DNA from: Dichetophora obliterata
Lineage: Eukaryota; Arthropoda; Insecta; Diptera; Sciomyzidae
Direction of reading: 5' to 3'
NCBI GenBank assembly: GCA_963920525.1
Contig: OY986439.1
Coordinates: 210,169,406-210,233,405, forward strand
DNA length: 64,000 nt
How positions within the stretch are numbered: position 1 is the stretch's first letter; each line of letters starts with the position of its first letter. Shown in pieces: positions 21,541 to 33,719 of this stretch. The position numbers were made by a program, and so were the translations under genes. Below the pieces are notes generated by a model. The model saw nothing but the letters and a program-made list of their open reading frames with translations. It was not told the origin of the DNA and made no database searches.

Positions 21541-22660
21541 AAAGGGAATCTTACAACGATCGCAGTAATGAGCAAAGGAAGATTTTGAAGATTTTCATGA
21601 ATCGCGTATTTATTGCTTGAGCGATCTAAAAGCAATCCATCTTTCAAAAAACCCTTGGGCAAATTGAACCCTTCTCTTCCAATCGTCTTCCAAATGCTTG
21701 CAGGGATATATTTTCGAGAGCTAGATAGATCGATCTGTGTTAAAAGAACTTTGTAAAAAAATTTTCTTTGCAAGGAAGTTACTTTATAATCAGCCTTTTT
21801 AGCAATAGCTTAACATTTCATAATGTTTTTAAGTTACTTTAAAACTGATTGCTAAGAAAGTATCAAAATAAAAGAAGATTTTGAAAATTTATCTTGAATC
21901 GTGCATTCATCGCTTGGGGCGATCGAAAGGCGATTGATCTTCCAAAGATCGCCGAAATAAACGAATGATATTTTTGAAAGTTTATCTTGAATCGCGCATT
22001 CATCGCTTGGGGCGATTGAAAGGCGATTGATCTTCCAAAGATCGCCGGAATAAACAAAAGAAAATATTGAAAATTTATCTTGAATCGCGCATTCATCGCT
22101 TGGGGCGATCGAAAAGTGATTGATCTTCCATAGATCGCCGGAATAATCGAAGGAAGATTTTGAAAATTTATCTTGAATCGCGCATTCATCGCTTGGGGCA
22201 TTCAAAAGGCGATTGATCTTCCAAAGATCGACGGAATAAACGAAGGAAGATTTTGAAAATTTATCTTGAATCGCGCATTCATCGCTTGGGGCGATCGAAT
22301 GGCTATCGATCTTCCAAAGATCACCGGAATGATTGAAGGAAAATGTTAGAAATTGTTATTGAATCGCGCAATCATCGCTTGGGCGATCCAAAAGCGATCC
22401 ATCTTCCAAAGAACCCTTGGAAAAATTGCAAGTGCTTCGCAAAATCAACTTCTCTTCCAATCGTCTTCCAAATGCTTGCAATAATGTGTTTTCGAGAGCA
22501 AGATAGATCAATCTGTGTTAAAAAAACTTTGTATAAAAATTTTCTTTGCAAGGAAGTTACTTTATAATCAGCCTTTTTAGCAATAGCTCAACATTTTATA
22601 ATTTTTTTAAGTTACTTAAAAACTACACTGATTGTTAAGAAAGTATCAAAATAAATATTT
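21541..22660. repeat. composite array: flanking 300-bp units around exact 93-bp repeats
   Basis: ATCGCGCATTCATCGCTTGG-type words begin at 21898, 21991, 22084, 22177, 22270 and 22363, exactly 93 bp apart each time. The array is bordered by two direct copies of a longer unit (21601-21869 and 22363-22655) sharing TCTTCCAATCGTCTTCCAAA, TTTTCTTTGCAAGGAAGTTA and TTATAATCAGCCTTTTTAGC. Because 93 is divisible by three, the minus strand shows two overlapping frames with a 31-residue period (APSDECAIQDKFS...), most likely an arithmetic by-product. Confidence 0.9.
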
Positions 22661-23125
22661 TGTAAAAAAATAAAACAAAACCTTCTTGCTTTTTTTATTG
22701 TAAAATAATTTGTTTTTACGGGACTTATCCCTGTCAGACTAGGATGCATCAATTGTGCGTGTATATTTCAGTCTCAATATCTTCACCTAAGTTTCACTAG
22801 TGTTAAACACACACGGTTCAAAATTTTGGACTAAATTTTAGTCCAGCTAAAATATTGCTGCATTTTTTTAAACCTTCCGGTTTAAAATTTCAACTTTTAA
22901 TAACTAGCTCATAGAAAGAAATATTACAGCTTCCCTTTTAACTTTTTGGTTTAAATTTGAGAACAATTCTGTATTACTTTTTATTAATAATACTTACAAC
23001 TTATACTAAATTCTAGTACATTTGGATACTAAATTTTAATTTGGACCCTTAAAAAGTTAGCCTGACAATGCTGAGACTCAATTTAGGCGATTCGCTGCAC
23101 ATATTTGCTTATTGCTTCTATTACG
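22661..23125. other. non-coding stretch
   Basis: AT-rich sequence with no gene or element boundary. Several TTTTAGTCCAG / TTTAAATTTTGG words between 22830 and 23040 suggest an old decayed repeat, without a clear unit. Confidence 0.4.
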
Positions 23126-23127
23126 TA

Positions 23128-23206
23128 TAGAGCAATTGCCTAGTGGTAAGACTAGAGAACTTACAAACTGGATGTCGTGGGTTCGAATCTAACGGTGTTA
23201 GTTATT
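23128..23206 (+). other. tRNA-like sequence, probable SINE or tRNA pseudogene
   Basis: TGCCTAGTGGTAAGA resembles a polymerase III A box, and GGTTCGAATC at 23180-23189 matches a B box; the spacing (about 45 bp) suits a tRNA. A T-run follows at about 23210. However, an anticodon stem does not pair well around CTTACAA and the acceptor ends do not match, so a functional tRNA is unlikely. A tRNA-derived SINE head or tRNA pseudogene is the better reading. Confidence 0.4.
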
Positions 23207-23972
23207 TTTATTTTTTTTATTTGTTATATTTTAATCCAAGCCTGTACTAAATTTGTAACCAAAGCTGTATTTAGCCCATATTTCAGTGTTTTGCAAATGC
23301 TAGATTTGAAACCAAAGCTACTGTGGACTTATATGTAGTATAGAGAAGTTAAAATCTTAGCACAAGATTTCTAACCGTGCAGTTACATGCATCGATTGCG
23401 CTGTTACTGTTTATGTTCGCCTCTCATATTTTTTTGTCTCTAAACTTCACAGAACTCGTGCGTCACATTTAATGTCTTAAAAGTTTTTTCTTCCATTAAC
23501 TAAAATACTAACAGCGCAATTTTAGTGCAGCGGACACATTTTAACTAAAAAAATAACATATTTAAAAATATCAAATGATTTGAGATCATTTGGTACAAAA
23601 AAAATATGTTTTAGCACTAACTTTCGGTTCTTGGAAATCCTTGAAGGATATGAAAATATCGAAACTCAGTCGTTGAATATGTTTTCATATCACATCAAGA
23701 CATATGTACTCCAAAATTATAAACAAATTCTCAGGCAAAGCGTCAGGTCTGAAAGGGTTAAAACATTTTTTTCTAAAAGTCGTAATCTAGTATGACATTT
23801 CACCATGGTGTTAAATAGATTATTCACGCTTATCAATAATTTTTGTTTTACGAGACGTATTTACTTTGTAAAATAGTAGTAAGATGAATGTAACTGGTTC
23901 CTTTGATTCCCGTGAAACACAAGAAAAACTAAAATTATAAAATGAGAACCATAAAAAGAGAGCCTTTGAAAT

Positions 23973-24000
23973 CAAGTTTGTGGCTTAAGTCTTTTGTTTA
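23973..24000 (-). promoter_or_regulatory. copy 1 of five-fold dispersed motif
   Basis: On the minus strand the motif is ACAAAAGACTTAAG, two or three bases, then a CGAACTT-type block (here CAAACTTGA). The same arrangement occurs at 26181-26208, 33692-33719, 38984-39011 and 49653-49680. The copies share about 24 of 28 positions, while the flanks do not align. No function is known to me; a protein-binding or RNA-level element is possible. Confidence 0.45.
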
Positions 24001-24950
24001 AGCTGCTCATTTCAGCACTTTTCAGTTGACTTAAATGTTGTTTGGTTTTTAAAAGATAAAACTATAAATACTGTTTGGCATTTAGTGTCGCTGCAGCAAG
24101 CTTAACTTATTTACATGCTACTAAAATCTTGCTAAAAACTACCGCTACTCCCCCTTGCTGTCACTTAATTACTTCTTATTCCAGAATTACAGTGAACATT
24201 TAATGCTATGGTGTTGACACAGCTTTGGCCAAAATGCAGTTATATCATCATAATTACATTAGCACAGATTTTGTTGTATCTTAAAGAACAACAACAACAA
24301 CAACAACAGCATGAAATTATATGCCGTTGCTTTTTCCTGTAAAAGGAATCGCTTTGTATGGCGCAATAAAAAGTATTGCATAAGTTCGCTGATTCTTGTC
24401 TTGAGCTGAAAATGCTGCAACAACAACAACAACAGGTTCTTAATATTGCAACTTTGCTTAGCATTTTATATGCCATGCAGTGTTGTTGTTGTTGTTGTTG
24501 TTATTATTGCAATTGACTCGACACAGACATTTAGGTCGCTGCAAACCCGGTAGAACAGCCAACAAACAATGCAGAAATGTTGTGACGAGACAATACAAAA
24601 CTAAAAGAAAATAAAATAAAAATAAAAAACTGAAGAAACAGATTACAAATCAACCATTTAGATTTTAAGATGCGCTATTAGCTTGATTTATCTATAAATA
24701 AATTCATGAATTCAAGAAAACTGAAATACAGGAAAATAAATTTTGTGCAAGAAATATGCTTAAGCTCAACAAAAACTGCATAGCTTAGAAATAATAAGCA
24801 AAATATATGGCAGATTAAAATTTTTTTTAAAGCTTCATTTGTTGTTTGTAGGGTAAACATATAAAAGCTACACGTTAAACGCTTTTCATGGCTGTGAAGT
24901 TGCTAAAAACCAAATAAAAAAGGAAAACATAAATTTCTTAAACTTATAAG

Positions 24951-25123
24951 CAGATTAGCTGAGCATAAAAATCAGTCAGTTAAGAGAACAATAGTACAAT
25001 AACTTACCGGCTTTTATTAAACTAGCAACAACTTCGGCAACAGTGAAAATGTATTAGCAGATAAGCTGAGCATAAAAATCAGTCAGTTGAGAGAACAATC
25101 GTAAACTAGCAACAACTTGACCT
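24951..25123. repeat. local duplication of about 107 bp period
   Basis: The block GCTGAGCATAAAAATCAGTC plus AGTT.AGAGAACAAT, followed further on by AACTAGCAACAACTT, appears twice (about 24951-25035 and 25058-25123). It is a simple duplication inside unique sequence. No function is inferred. Confidence 0.75.
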
Positions 25124-26180
25124 AACACATTTTTGGCAACAATGAAATTCTTAAGAAGAAAAAATTATATAAAACTCAAATATTTAAAAATTTTAATAAT
25201 AAACTTGAACCAAGTTTCTTTATAATACTTGTGTTTCTTTATAATACTTGTGTATCATTTTTAAATAAATTAATACGTGCCAAGCTTGTTGCGTAACTTT
25301 CCAGCCTAAGCTGCACAAAAATGTTTCAAACAGCATTTGTTGAAACCCTCGTAAAATATTTAAATAATGTTTCTTAAAATCTGCTTAAAATATCTTAAGG
25401 TACTGTAATAAAAAACCAAAAATATAGCGACATAAAATTGCCCAAACTGTATTTTCTTCTAAAATTTATAGCTCATAACTAATAGCGCTGCTTATAATTA
25501 ATGCAAAATAAGGGTCTAAGAAAGAAAAAAAGTAGCACTGATGTAAACACCTTCAAAAAGAAGCTGAATAACACAACTTCAACTCAATAATTTGTCAACA
25601 TGTGTCAGCGAAAATAGCGAAAAGCATGCATCATTGTTAGAAAAAAAAACTTGTCAACAATTTTTCAACATTTGATCGAATGCTTTAATTAACACTCCAG
25701 ATAAACAGCTGATTAAAAATATTGCAATAATCGAAAAAAAACCAATTTTCCCCCCGTCTACAAATCGTCATGCATCTAGCATTAAAAAATTGTGAGGGTG
25801 TTTAAGTTGTTGTTTTGCCGTAAAACAAATCCAAATTTTCTTCATTTCTTTAGGCTTAAAAGTGAGTATTTGTGCTTACAACTAATTTAAAGAAATACAA
25901 ACAGCTTCATTATGCAAATCAGCTAATGTTAAAAATTTATTACAACGTTCAGTACTATTATATGCGCAATAAAATGTTTAAGTATGTGGAAAATTATGAC
26001 ATGCTTTAAACAAAATGTTTAAGAAAATGCTTTTAGAAGGGGGTAAGGGGCGTGAAGAGGGCGAGTGTGGTAAGGTAGATAGAGTAAAACTCGTATTAAA
26101 ACAATGTGTTGAACGGTTTTAGAGCATAACTTGCCAAGCTCAAATGCAGAACAAGAATAGTGAGCTGTTAAGCTATGCAA

Positions 26181-26208
26181 AAACAAAAGACTTAAGTAAC
26201 GAACTTGA
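26181..26208 (+). promoter_or_regulatory. copy 2 of five-fold dispersed motif
   Basis: Plus-strand copy: AAACAAAAGACTTAAG, then TAA, then CGAACTTGA. This is the closest to the consensus. A CAGCTG E-box follows about 35 bp downstream (26242). See 23973-24000 for the others. Confidence 0.5.
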
Positions 26209-27397
26209 TCTTTTCTTCTAACGCTCTTAACCTACTTTAAACCAGCTGGCCAACAACGACAAACGATAGCAATTGAGTATAAAAATGTATTTTTATTTCT
26301 ATTATAATTCTAAGTTAATTAATATATTCAAATGTATATTTTCATTGTAATGTTTCATAAGCTAATTTTGCCTGATGGCTAATCTCTTTTAACTTAAATT
26401 GGCTACTGAAGTCTCTTAAAGATGCAGTGTATTTGAGTTATAGTTTTAAGGTTAAGAAAAATTAAAATTTTGTTTTATATATGTTTTTTAGTATGTTTTG
26501 TTTTATATATTTTTTTTTAGTATTTTTTGTAACAATGAATTTTTTCTTTATATAAAAAATTAAACTAGTTTGTATGTTGCCCGAATTTGAGCTATTACTC
26601 GTATAATAAATTAGTGAGTAAATTTTAGTATCTTTGTTAGAGAGATATCGACATTTTGTTAAATAAATTATTGAATTAAAATTTTATTTAAATGCTTTTC
26701 TTGTTTCTATTGTTGCTATTTTTAAATTTCCATTAATGTACAACAAATATGGTCCTTTTGCTATTCAGCACTTATTTTAAGATTGGAAATAAGCGCTATT
26801 TTTTATCACTTGCTTATGAAGCCAACTTTATAAGCGAGAAAATAATGTTATTATTATTATTATTATTAGTTGCTATTCCATGCTAAGCGAGTGCTCGAAT
26901 TATTATGTCAAAATGCAATTAATCTTAATGTATGTGTATGTGATTATGAGAGAGTGTTTGCATGCTATTAAATAATACCGTGTGACATCGATACGTATGC
27001 CTGCGCAGCGGTTAAAGCTTCCTCTTCCTGTACCAATGCCGGTTAAACATGCCAACACTGTAAAAAAGACAGCAAGTAAAAAAAATGCTCTAGTATAACA
27101 ACAACAACAAACGTAGCAGAATAATAAAAATAAGAAACCACAACAACAAAACTAATATCATCACATACAGAGCGTCGCTTTTCTGCTGCCGTTTTAGCGA
27201 TATACTTTAAGCTGCTGTTGACTGGAATTTGAACAAGTTTTCACGTAGCTCTATTTTATTTTATTTGATTTTTGAAATGCTTAAAATGTGGCTCTGCTTG
27301 TGTAATACTTAAAAATTACAGAAATGTGTCAAGTTGTCAACATCGTAGCAGAATAAGAAAAAAAAATTTCATGCAATGACATTATGTATATACGTAA

Positions 27398-28226
27398 CCC
27401 CAGAAAAAAGTGCTTCTAAAAGAAGCTAAAGTTGAAGGGAAAGTCTTGAATTCCATCCCTTCCACTTTCATACCCAGAAGGAGGCATTCTTTTAACATAT
27501 GCTTTGCTTAGTCTTCTCTAGAAGTGCTTTCAGAACTTTTTCAATGGAAGATTTCTTTGAGCTCTTCAATGAAAGGATTCTAGTAGGTGTCTTTCAGGAG
27601 AGTGGTTTAAGGGTTAAATAATCCCTGTGAAAATATCTCTTTTTACGACATTCTAGCGATTTTGGTGATGGAAATGAGAAGTTTTTGGGTTGTAATGGGG
27701 ATTTAAAAGTATTCCACTTAAAATAGCCTTTTTCTAAATTATCTTAAATATATGAAGGGCTTATTGCAGAAACATGATATGCCACATAAAAAACATTTTG
27801 AAATAATCGGCTCTAAAGTTTTGAAAAACTGTATTTTTGTATGAAGAATTGGAATTGAACACGTAAATTTTTACAAATTGATTAGAAAATTAATAAGAAA
27901 TGGCCAAAACCTCTTCAGTGGTTGTTGGCAATTCATTAGGTCATGTATTCTGCCCAAAAAAATTTTTTAGATCATGTGGCTTATCACGTTATTGCAAAAA
28001 GCCCTTCATATATATCTTAAACATATATTAGAATTATACATAATTTTTTACTTTAATTGATTTTAAATGCCATTTGAATGTATTTGAATGAAAGAAGTTT
28101 ATAAGAATGCCTCTTGAAAGAACTTTTTTATAAGGCTAAAAAGAAGCACAGTTTGATCTATAGAGTGCCTTCTGAAAGCAGTGTCCCTAACAATGAATGC
28201 CAAATTTGCATCAAAAATTTTGCTGG
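27398..28226. mobile_element. copy B of the element at 9201-9760, with a nested insertion
   Basis: Starts CCCAGAAAAAAGTGCTTCT and ends GCATCAAAAATTTTGCTGG. Body words match copy A in order (AAGTCTTGAATTCCAT, TTAGTCTTCTCTAGAAGTGC, TTTTTCAATGGAAG, TGCCTCTTGAAAGAACT, AAGCA.AGTTTGATC). Relative to copy A it has several indels and a 265-bp MITE (27749-28013) in its third quarter. It is non-coding. The pair is alignable by eye, so the family is moderately young. Confidence 0.75.
27749..28013. mobile_element. 265-bp nested MITE with 7-8-bp target duplication
   Basis: The left end reads ATATATGAAGGGCTTATTGC and the inverted right end ATATATGAAGGGCTTTTTGC, continuing inward through AACRTGATA.GCCACATGAT. 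ATCTTAA is repeated exactly at 27742-27748 and 28014-28020; an additional A on both sides makes an 8-bp reading possible (overlapping the terminal A). A hAT-type origin is therefore plausible. It sits inside copy B of the 9201-type element, so it is younger than that copy. Confidence 0.8.
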
Positions 28227-28349
28227 TACTCTTCTAGAGTAAATCCTGATCGTTGCTCTGAAGTTTCGAAGAAATAAATAAAAGATTTGTTTTAACTAAC
28301 AATAAATTTGCTATTACTTTAGTATGTTCCAAGCTTTTAAATAGAAATC

Positions 28350-29170
28350 TAATTAAAAAAAAAACAATATATAAAAAAAAATAAAAAAAAATGTAATATG
28401 CAAAATCTTTTTTAAATGGTTTTTATTTTATCTCAAAACTTTAAAAAATTAATTAAAATTTTGCATTTAATTTTTTTAACAAAAATTGATAAAGTCAAAA
28501 TAAAAATAATTTAGAAAAATTATACACAAAAAAATTGTATTATATGAACTTATTAGCTAAAAAGACAAACAAAATAAAATGAAAATACAATTCAAACTTC
28601 ATATAAAAAAACCACTAATGTCAAAATCAAATTTAGATTAAAAAAAAGATTAAACTAAAATAAACAAAAATAAATGTAAAAAAAGATTGAAAAAATTGTT
28701 TTTAACAAAAAATTGTTGCTCACGGGACTCACCTTCAAATTTAAAAAAACCAATATATAAATAAAAACAAAAAATAAAAAAAATTTAATATTCCTGCAAA
28801 AGTCTTTTTTAAATGCTTTTTTTTCCTTATCTCAAAACTTTATAACATTAATTGAAATTTTGCGTATAATTTATTTAACAAGAATTTATAAAGTGATACA
28901 ATTTTAACTATACTAACACAAAATGTCAAAATATAAATAATTTAGAAAAATTATATTAAGTGTTATACACAAAAAATTTAATATATGAACCTCTTAGTTA
29001 CAAAAAACAAAGCAAAATAAAATAAAAATGCAATTCAAACTTAATATTAAAAAACCATTTAAGTCAAAATCAAATTTAGATTAAAAAAAAAGTTAAAACA
29101 AAACTTAACAAAAATAAATGTTAAAAAAAAAAACAAAAAAAAAACATTGAGAAATTGTTTTTAATAAAAA
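28350..29170. repeat. tandem duplication of an A-rich ~390-440-bp unit
   Basis: Two consecutive units share the order: ACAATATATAAA or CCAATATATAAATAAA, TCTTTTTTAAATGSTTTT, ATCTCAAAACTTTA, AATTTAGAAAAATTATA, GCAATTCAAACTT or ACAATTCAAACTT, GTCAAAATCAAATTTAGATT, and AAATTGTTTTTAA. Unit 1 spans about 28355-28735 and unit 2 about 28748-29170. Both are extremely A-rich on the plus strand. No coding frame exists. Confidence 0.8.
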
Positions 29171-29254
29171 AAGAGTCACTTCACGGTACGGTTGGCAGAA
29201 GTGAAAACAGGAGAGGTGAAAAAATCACCTCCACATTAGAAAAATAACCTGGCC

Positions 29255-31440
29255 GTGCGATTTGTGACTTTGCGACTTATTTAATATTACGATTTTTTTC
29301 ACTTATGACTTCATTTAGTTGCAGTGACCTTTTTTTACCTTGCAAGCTCTTGCACCGTGCAACTTTTTATGGCTTGCGACTGTTTTTTATTTTACTAATT
29401 CTTGTACCCTGTAACTTTTTATATTTTGAGGCTTATTTCTTGTTATCTTTTACTTTATATGCCTTGCGACTTTTTGTGTCCTGTAACTTTTTGTATCTTG
29501 TGTTTTTTTTATCTTGCGACTTGTCTTACCTTGCGACCTTTTGCATTGATATCATATTTGTGTACCCCGCGACTTGTTTCACCTTGCGAATTTTGGTATT
29601 TTGTGAGATTTTGTACGCTGCAACCTTTTTATACATTGATTCTTTTTAACCTTGCTACTTTTTATGCCCAGAAAAAATGCACTTTTGCATCCCGTAATGT
29701 ATTGTTTCCTGCGACTTTTTTACTGTGCGGTGTTTTTATCTTAAGAAATTTTGTTTCTTGCAACTTTTCTATTATGCGACTTTTTTACCTTGCGGCCTTT
29801 AGCAGCTTGCACTTGTTTTGAATTCTTATTTGTGTGCCCGCCGACTTGTTTTACCTTGCAAATTTTAATGCCTTGGCTTGTAACTTCTTGTATCCTGCTA
29901 CTTTTTTATACTATGCGACTTTTTGCATCCGGAAACTTCTTGGACCCTGCGTCTTTTTGATTTTGCGGCGTTTTGTAACTTTTGCATTTTTGTACTTTAC
30001 TACTTTTGCTACCGGGCGATTTTTTGCACTTGGCAACTTGTTTTACCTTGTGACTATATCTTGCGACATTTTTATTTTTTAACTTTTTTATTCCTTGCAA
30101 CTTTTTGTACCTTGCAACTTGTTTTGCCTTGTGACTATTTATACCTTGCGACATTTTTCTTTTTCAGACTATTTATTCCTTGCGACTTTTAACATCCTCT
30201 AGCTTCTTGTACTCAGCAACTTTTTACCCTCGGTCGCTTTGTACTTTGTTTACTTTTGTGAGCTGCGACGTACACTTTTCGTGTTTTGGTATTTAGTGGC
30301 TTTTTTATTATTTGCAACATTTTACCTTGCGACCTTTTCATCCTGTTACTACTTGCTTCCTGCTATTTTTAACTTTCATAGTTTTGTCTCTTTTTAAAAT
30401 GCTACTTGTTTTATATTGCGACTTTTTGTACCGTTAGTTATAGTAAGTTATTGTATCCTGCTTCTTTTTTACCGTGCTGTGTTTTATACCTTGAAAAATT
30501 TTGTTACTTGTGACTTTTCTATCATGCGACTTGTTTTCCCTTGAGACCTTTAGTAGCTTGCACTTGTTTTGATCTCTTATTTTTGTACTCTCTCCGACTT
30601 GTTTTACCCTGTAAACTTGAAGGCCTTGTGACTTTTTGCAGTGCTGCCAACTTTTCAATTCGAAAATCCACCAAAAATACGAAAAATACTCGTTTTCCTC
30701 AAAAATGCACTAGATTTTTTAGGTTTTATAAAACACCAAATTAAATTAAAAAATAATTTATATTTTAAACTACCAGTGATTTTATTTTTTAAAAAAAATA
30801 ATTTACTTCACAGGTTACACAAATTTAAAACACTCAAACTAAGCTAATTTAACTAATATAACAAAAAATTCAACATTTTTTCATATACTTGTAACAGTAA
30901 AGTGCATCTTGAGATCAATTTCCATTAAATAGTAAGGCACTTTTGGTTGCTAAGAAATTTAAAAAAGCACCATAAATGCACCAGGCACCAAGCCTCATTT
31001 TTCTTGCGCAAAAATTTTCCAAATTCACCAAATCTGGTAGAAAAAACACCATGTTTGCAACAGGGTGGCTTTTTGTACCCTGCGACTTTTTATATTATGC
31101 GACTTTTTGCATCCTGAAACTTGTTTTGCCTTGTGACTATTTATAATTTGCGACATTTTTATTTGTCAGACTATTTATTCCTTGCGATGTTTTGCATCCT
31201 GAAGCTTCTTGTACTCAGCAACTTTTTACCCTTGGTCGCTTTGTACCTTGTTTATTTTTGTGCGCTGCGACGTACACTTTTCGTGTTTTTGTATTTAGTG
31301 GCTTTTTCATTCTTTGCGACATTTTACCTTGCGACCTTTTCATCCTGGTTCTTCTTGCTTCCTGCTATTTTTAACTTTCATAGTTTTGTCTCTTTCTAAA
31401 ATGCGACTTGTTTTTTCTTGCGACTTTTTGTACCTTAAGA
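29255..31440 (+). repeat. degenerate minisatellite, ~15-18-bp unit TTGCGACTTTTTGTACC
   Basis: About 2.2 kb in which a TTGCGACTTTTTGTACC-type unit is repeated with heavy variation (CTTGTTTTACCTTGCGACC, TTTTGCATCCTG, and so on). Higher-order duplications are visible: 29721 onward against 30470 onward (about 750 bp apart) and 30138-30432 against 31139-31433. The long cysteine-, phenylalanine- and leucine-rich frames (29305-29649, 29402-29821 and others) are consequences of the repeat. It is interrupted by a 429-bp hAT-like insertion (30639-31067). Confidence 0.9.
30639..31067. mobile_element. 429-bp hAT-like insertion inside the minisatellite
   Basis: The left end is CAGTGCTGCCAACTTTTC and the inverted right end CACCCTGTTGCAAACATG, an imperfect inverted repeat sharing TGYTGC.AAC. 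Flanks are ACTTTTTG (30631-30638) and GCTTTTTG (31068-31075), a 7-of-8 match, although this is also the array's own word. The array resumes in phase after the insertion. CACCAAAA words near both ends resemble the hAT-like element at 53046-54382. It is non-coding. Confidence 0.65.
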
Positions 31441-31975
31441 CTTCTTATTCGTTGCAAATATTTTAATTTTTTTTAATACATAAGTTTTTTTAATTAAATA
31501 ACAAAATATTAAATTAGTATTAAATTAAACATATTAATTTAAATTAGTCACATTTAAATTATCATGGAATTTATAAATGAAATTATGAGCTTATGATAAC
31601 ACAAATAGCAAACGTATTTTAATAATGCAATGTAATGACCCTTTCTAGATGTCAATTGTATGAGCTAGGCCTATTATTTTTTTAACCGCAAAATTTTTTA
31701 TTTGCAAACCTGCTCTTTTATTTGCCACTCATCTCCATACTAAAATTTAAGAAATATGTCGAAAATAGTTCATATCTCCCACGGATTGACCTCTAGAGGG
31801 TTCAAACGTATATGCTTACTTTGTTTTTTTTTTTAATTCCTTCAATCTGCTACTCTTCTGGAGACCCCTACAACTATCTATCGTTTTAAATCTGTCTTTT
31901 TTTTTAATTTTTATTCAATCAAATCGACAAAGCGACGTGTAAAAAGCTTTGTGTCACAAATAATTTTTAATTATA

Positions 31976-32095
31976 ATGATTTTATATGATTTAAATACAA
32001 ATTCTAAACGTTTGATAGTTTAAATCACACTTGATTTTAATTTTAATTAAAATTCTAGTTGTTTGATAGTTTAAAATCGTTTATTGAGCTTTAGG
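31976..32095 (+). repeat. ~118-bp repeat, copy 1 (pair with 34424-34540)
   Basis: Shares GATTTTATATGATTTAAATA, CAAATTCTAAA, TTGATAGTTTAA and TAAAATCGTTTATTGAGCTT in order with 34424-34540, same orientation. Each copy has an internal duplication (YTTGATAGTTTAA occurs twice, about 63 bp apart). The flanks differ. It is probably a small mobile or retroposed repeat; its type is unknown. Confidence 0.75.
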
Positions 32096-33691
32096 TAATT
32101 TTTAATTATATTTTTCATATGTTAAAATTTATTTTCATTGTTCTGAAAATTTCTCATGCTAAATAGTATTTTGCCCATTTAAGGGTTAAAGAAATATATG
32201 TTTTTAACCCTTTTTTAGAAATAATAATCAACATTTATTTAACAAATTATAGTCAAAGCCTACCAGGAAGTTTTCCCGACCACTGCTATATATGTAAATT
32301 CAACAACAATGGCAATATAACAGAACTTACAGTTTATTATAATAACTAAACATTCACATGTCGCTGCGCAAGTCAACAATTAAAAAATTAAGCCAAAGAA
32401 AGCGCCCTCATAAACCAAAAATGGAATCAACGAAAATACAAACATGCTTTATTTAGAATTTCCTTTATGAAATGGCGATTCAGGCCTACAACATGCCAGC
32501 AGCACCTGCCAAAGCGCAAGGTTAAGAGAAGTCACGTTCCACAAGTTGTTTGGGTCGCATAATTTTGTGCAATTGTAAACAAAAACGAATATAAACCAAA
32601 AAATAAAAACTTGCATTTGGCTGTTCTTTGCTTTTGTCTAGCAGCAGAACAGACGGCCCAGATCTGTGCTCATGGGCGAGTGTGTGTGTGTTAAATTTAA
32701 ATATTGTTCTACTTTTTCTTGTTTTTTAGCTAGATTTTTAACTTTTTAGCAATAGATTCCAAGCTTTCTTATAAATTATCTTATTGTTGGAAAAACGCTT
32801 CATGCTTATATTTAAAAACCACGTTATACAGCTTACTCAAATGATGCTTTCAGTTTTACATTAAACTCATTAGTTTTTATTTTATTACAAATTTTTTTCT
32901 AACTTTGACTTAAAGTTGTTGATTGCTTCACAAAATTGCCAATGCGTTGATTGATATTGTAGGTAGTTGTCATTGGAAATGGTGTTTGGCTTAAAGTTGT
33001 CATAAATATTGAAAAAAAAATATTAAACATAGCGTAAAATCAATATGCGAAACAACAAAACTGATATAAAAAATAATTGAACAGGTATTTAAAATTTTTG
33101 TTCAGCTGACAATAAATGAAAGTATTTTAAAAAAATACAAATAAAAAAAAATTATTGTACTCGTAGTTACTTTCACGTAGTTTGCCGAAAAGCAAGCAAC
33201 TTCAAAGAAAACATTAATTAAATGCATACAAATTGAATTAGCTGAAATGGCTACGAATGGTTTAGCCATTTGTTTACGCTTAATTTTACGAAAATAACTA
33301 GAGTTTTATTATGATTACTTGCAAAGTTTTTAAAAACAAGCGCTTTATTATTGTCAAGTCTTTAGTTGAATTTCAAAGTTTCAAAGTGTCTAGTTTCAAA
33401 AAAATTCAAATTATGAGGCCATAAGCTTCGGTAGCCATTGCATTTTTGAGAATATTTAATTTTTTTACTCAAAACTAGTTGGTGTTGAACTTCATTTTGC
33501 AATTATCGAGTAGCTTGAATGCATTTTCGCTCATGTCTTAAAGATTCTCCTTAATTTTAATAGCAGGAAGTGGTTTTCACCCTGTATTATCTGCGCTTAT
33601 TAAAAATGCATTATTTTATTATGGTAACTTAAATAAAACAAACAAAACTAATTTTAATCGCGTGTGCAGCAGCTGGAGAATTTGTTTGAAT

Positions 33692-33719
33692 AAAGTTCGT
33701 GTCTTAAGTCTTTTGTTTG
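33692..33719 (-). promoter_or_regulatory. copy 3 of five-fold dispersed motif
   Basis: Minus-strand copy: CAAACAAAAGACTTAAG, then AC, then ACGAACTTTA. A CAGCTG E-box lies about 22 bp away at 33670. See 23973-24000. Confidence 0.45.

Larger units (their letters stand above)
23216..27397. other. complex, apparently unique sequence with CAA microsatellites
   Basis: Some 4.2 kb with little transposon signature. It holds (CAA)n or (GTT)n runs at about 24290-24310, 24417-24435, 24481-24503 and 27099-27112, (TTA)n at 26847-26869, a local duplication of about 107 bp (GATTAGCTGAGCATAAAAAT at 24954 and its near copy at 25061) and two copies of the shared motif listed separately (23973-24000, 26181-26208). 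No open frame shows a family resemblance. The texture is that of a large fly intron or regulatory intergenic region. Confidence 0.5.

Noticed and set aside
21852..22205. 31-residue repeat protein on the minus strand
   Set aside because: Two different frames are open over the same units and the 93-bp period is a multiple of three, so openness is expected; no start or signal is seen. Kept only as a finding to test.
21541..22660. Array of regularly spaced units resembling a CRISPR
   Set aside because: Units are contiguous and similar throughout with no unique spacers, and the sequence is from an animal-like genome with LINE and mariner relics.
23128..23206. Functional tRNA gene
   Set aside because: A and B boxes are present but the anticodon and acceptor stems do not pair.
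29305..31399. Overlapping cysteine- and leucine-rich frames on the plus strand
   Set aside because: They are produced by the TTGCGACTTTTTGTACC minisatellite; frames overlap and shift along the array.
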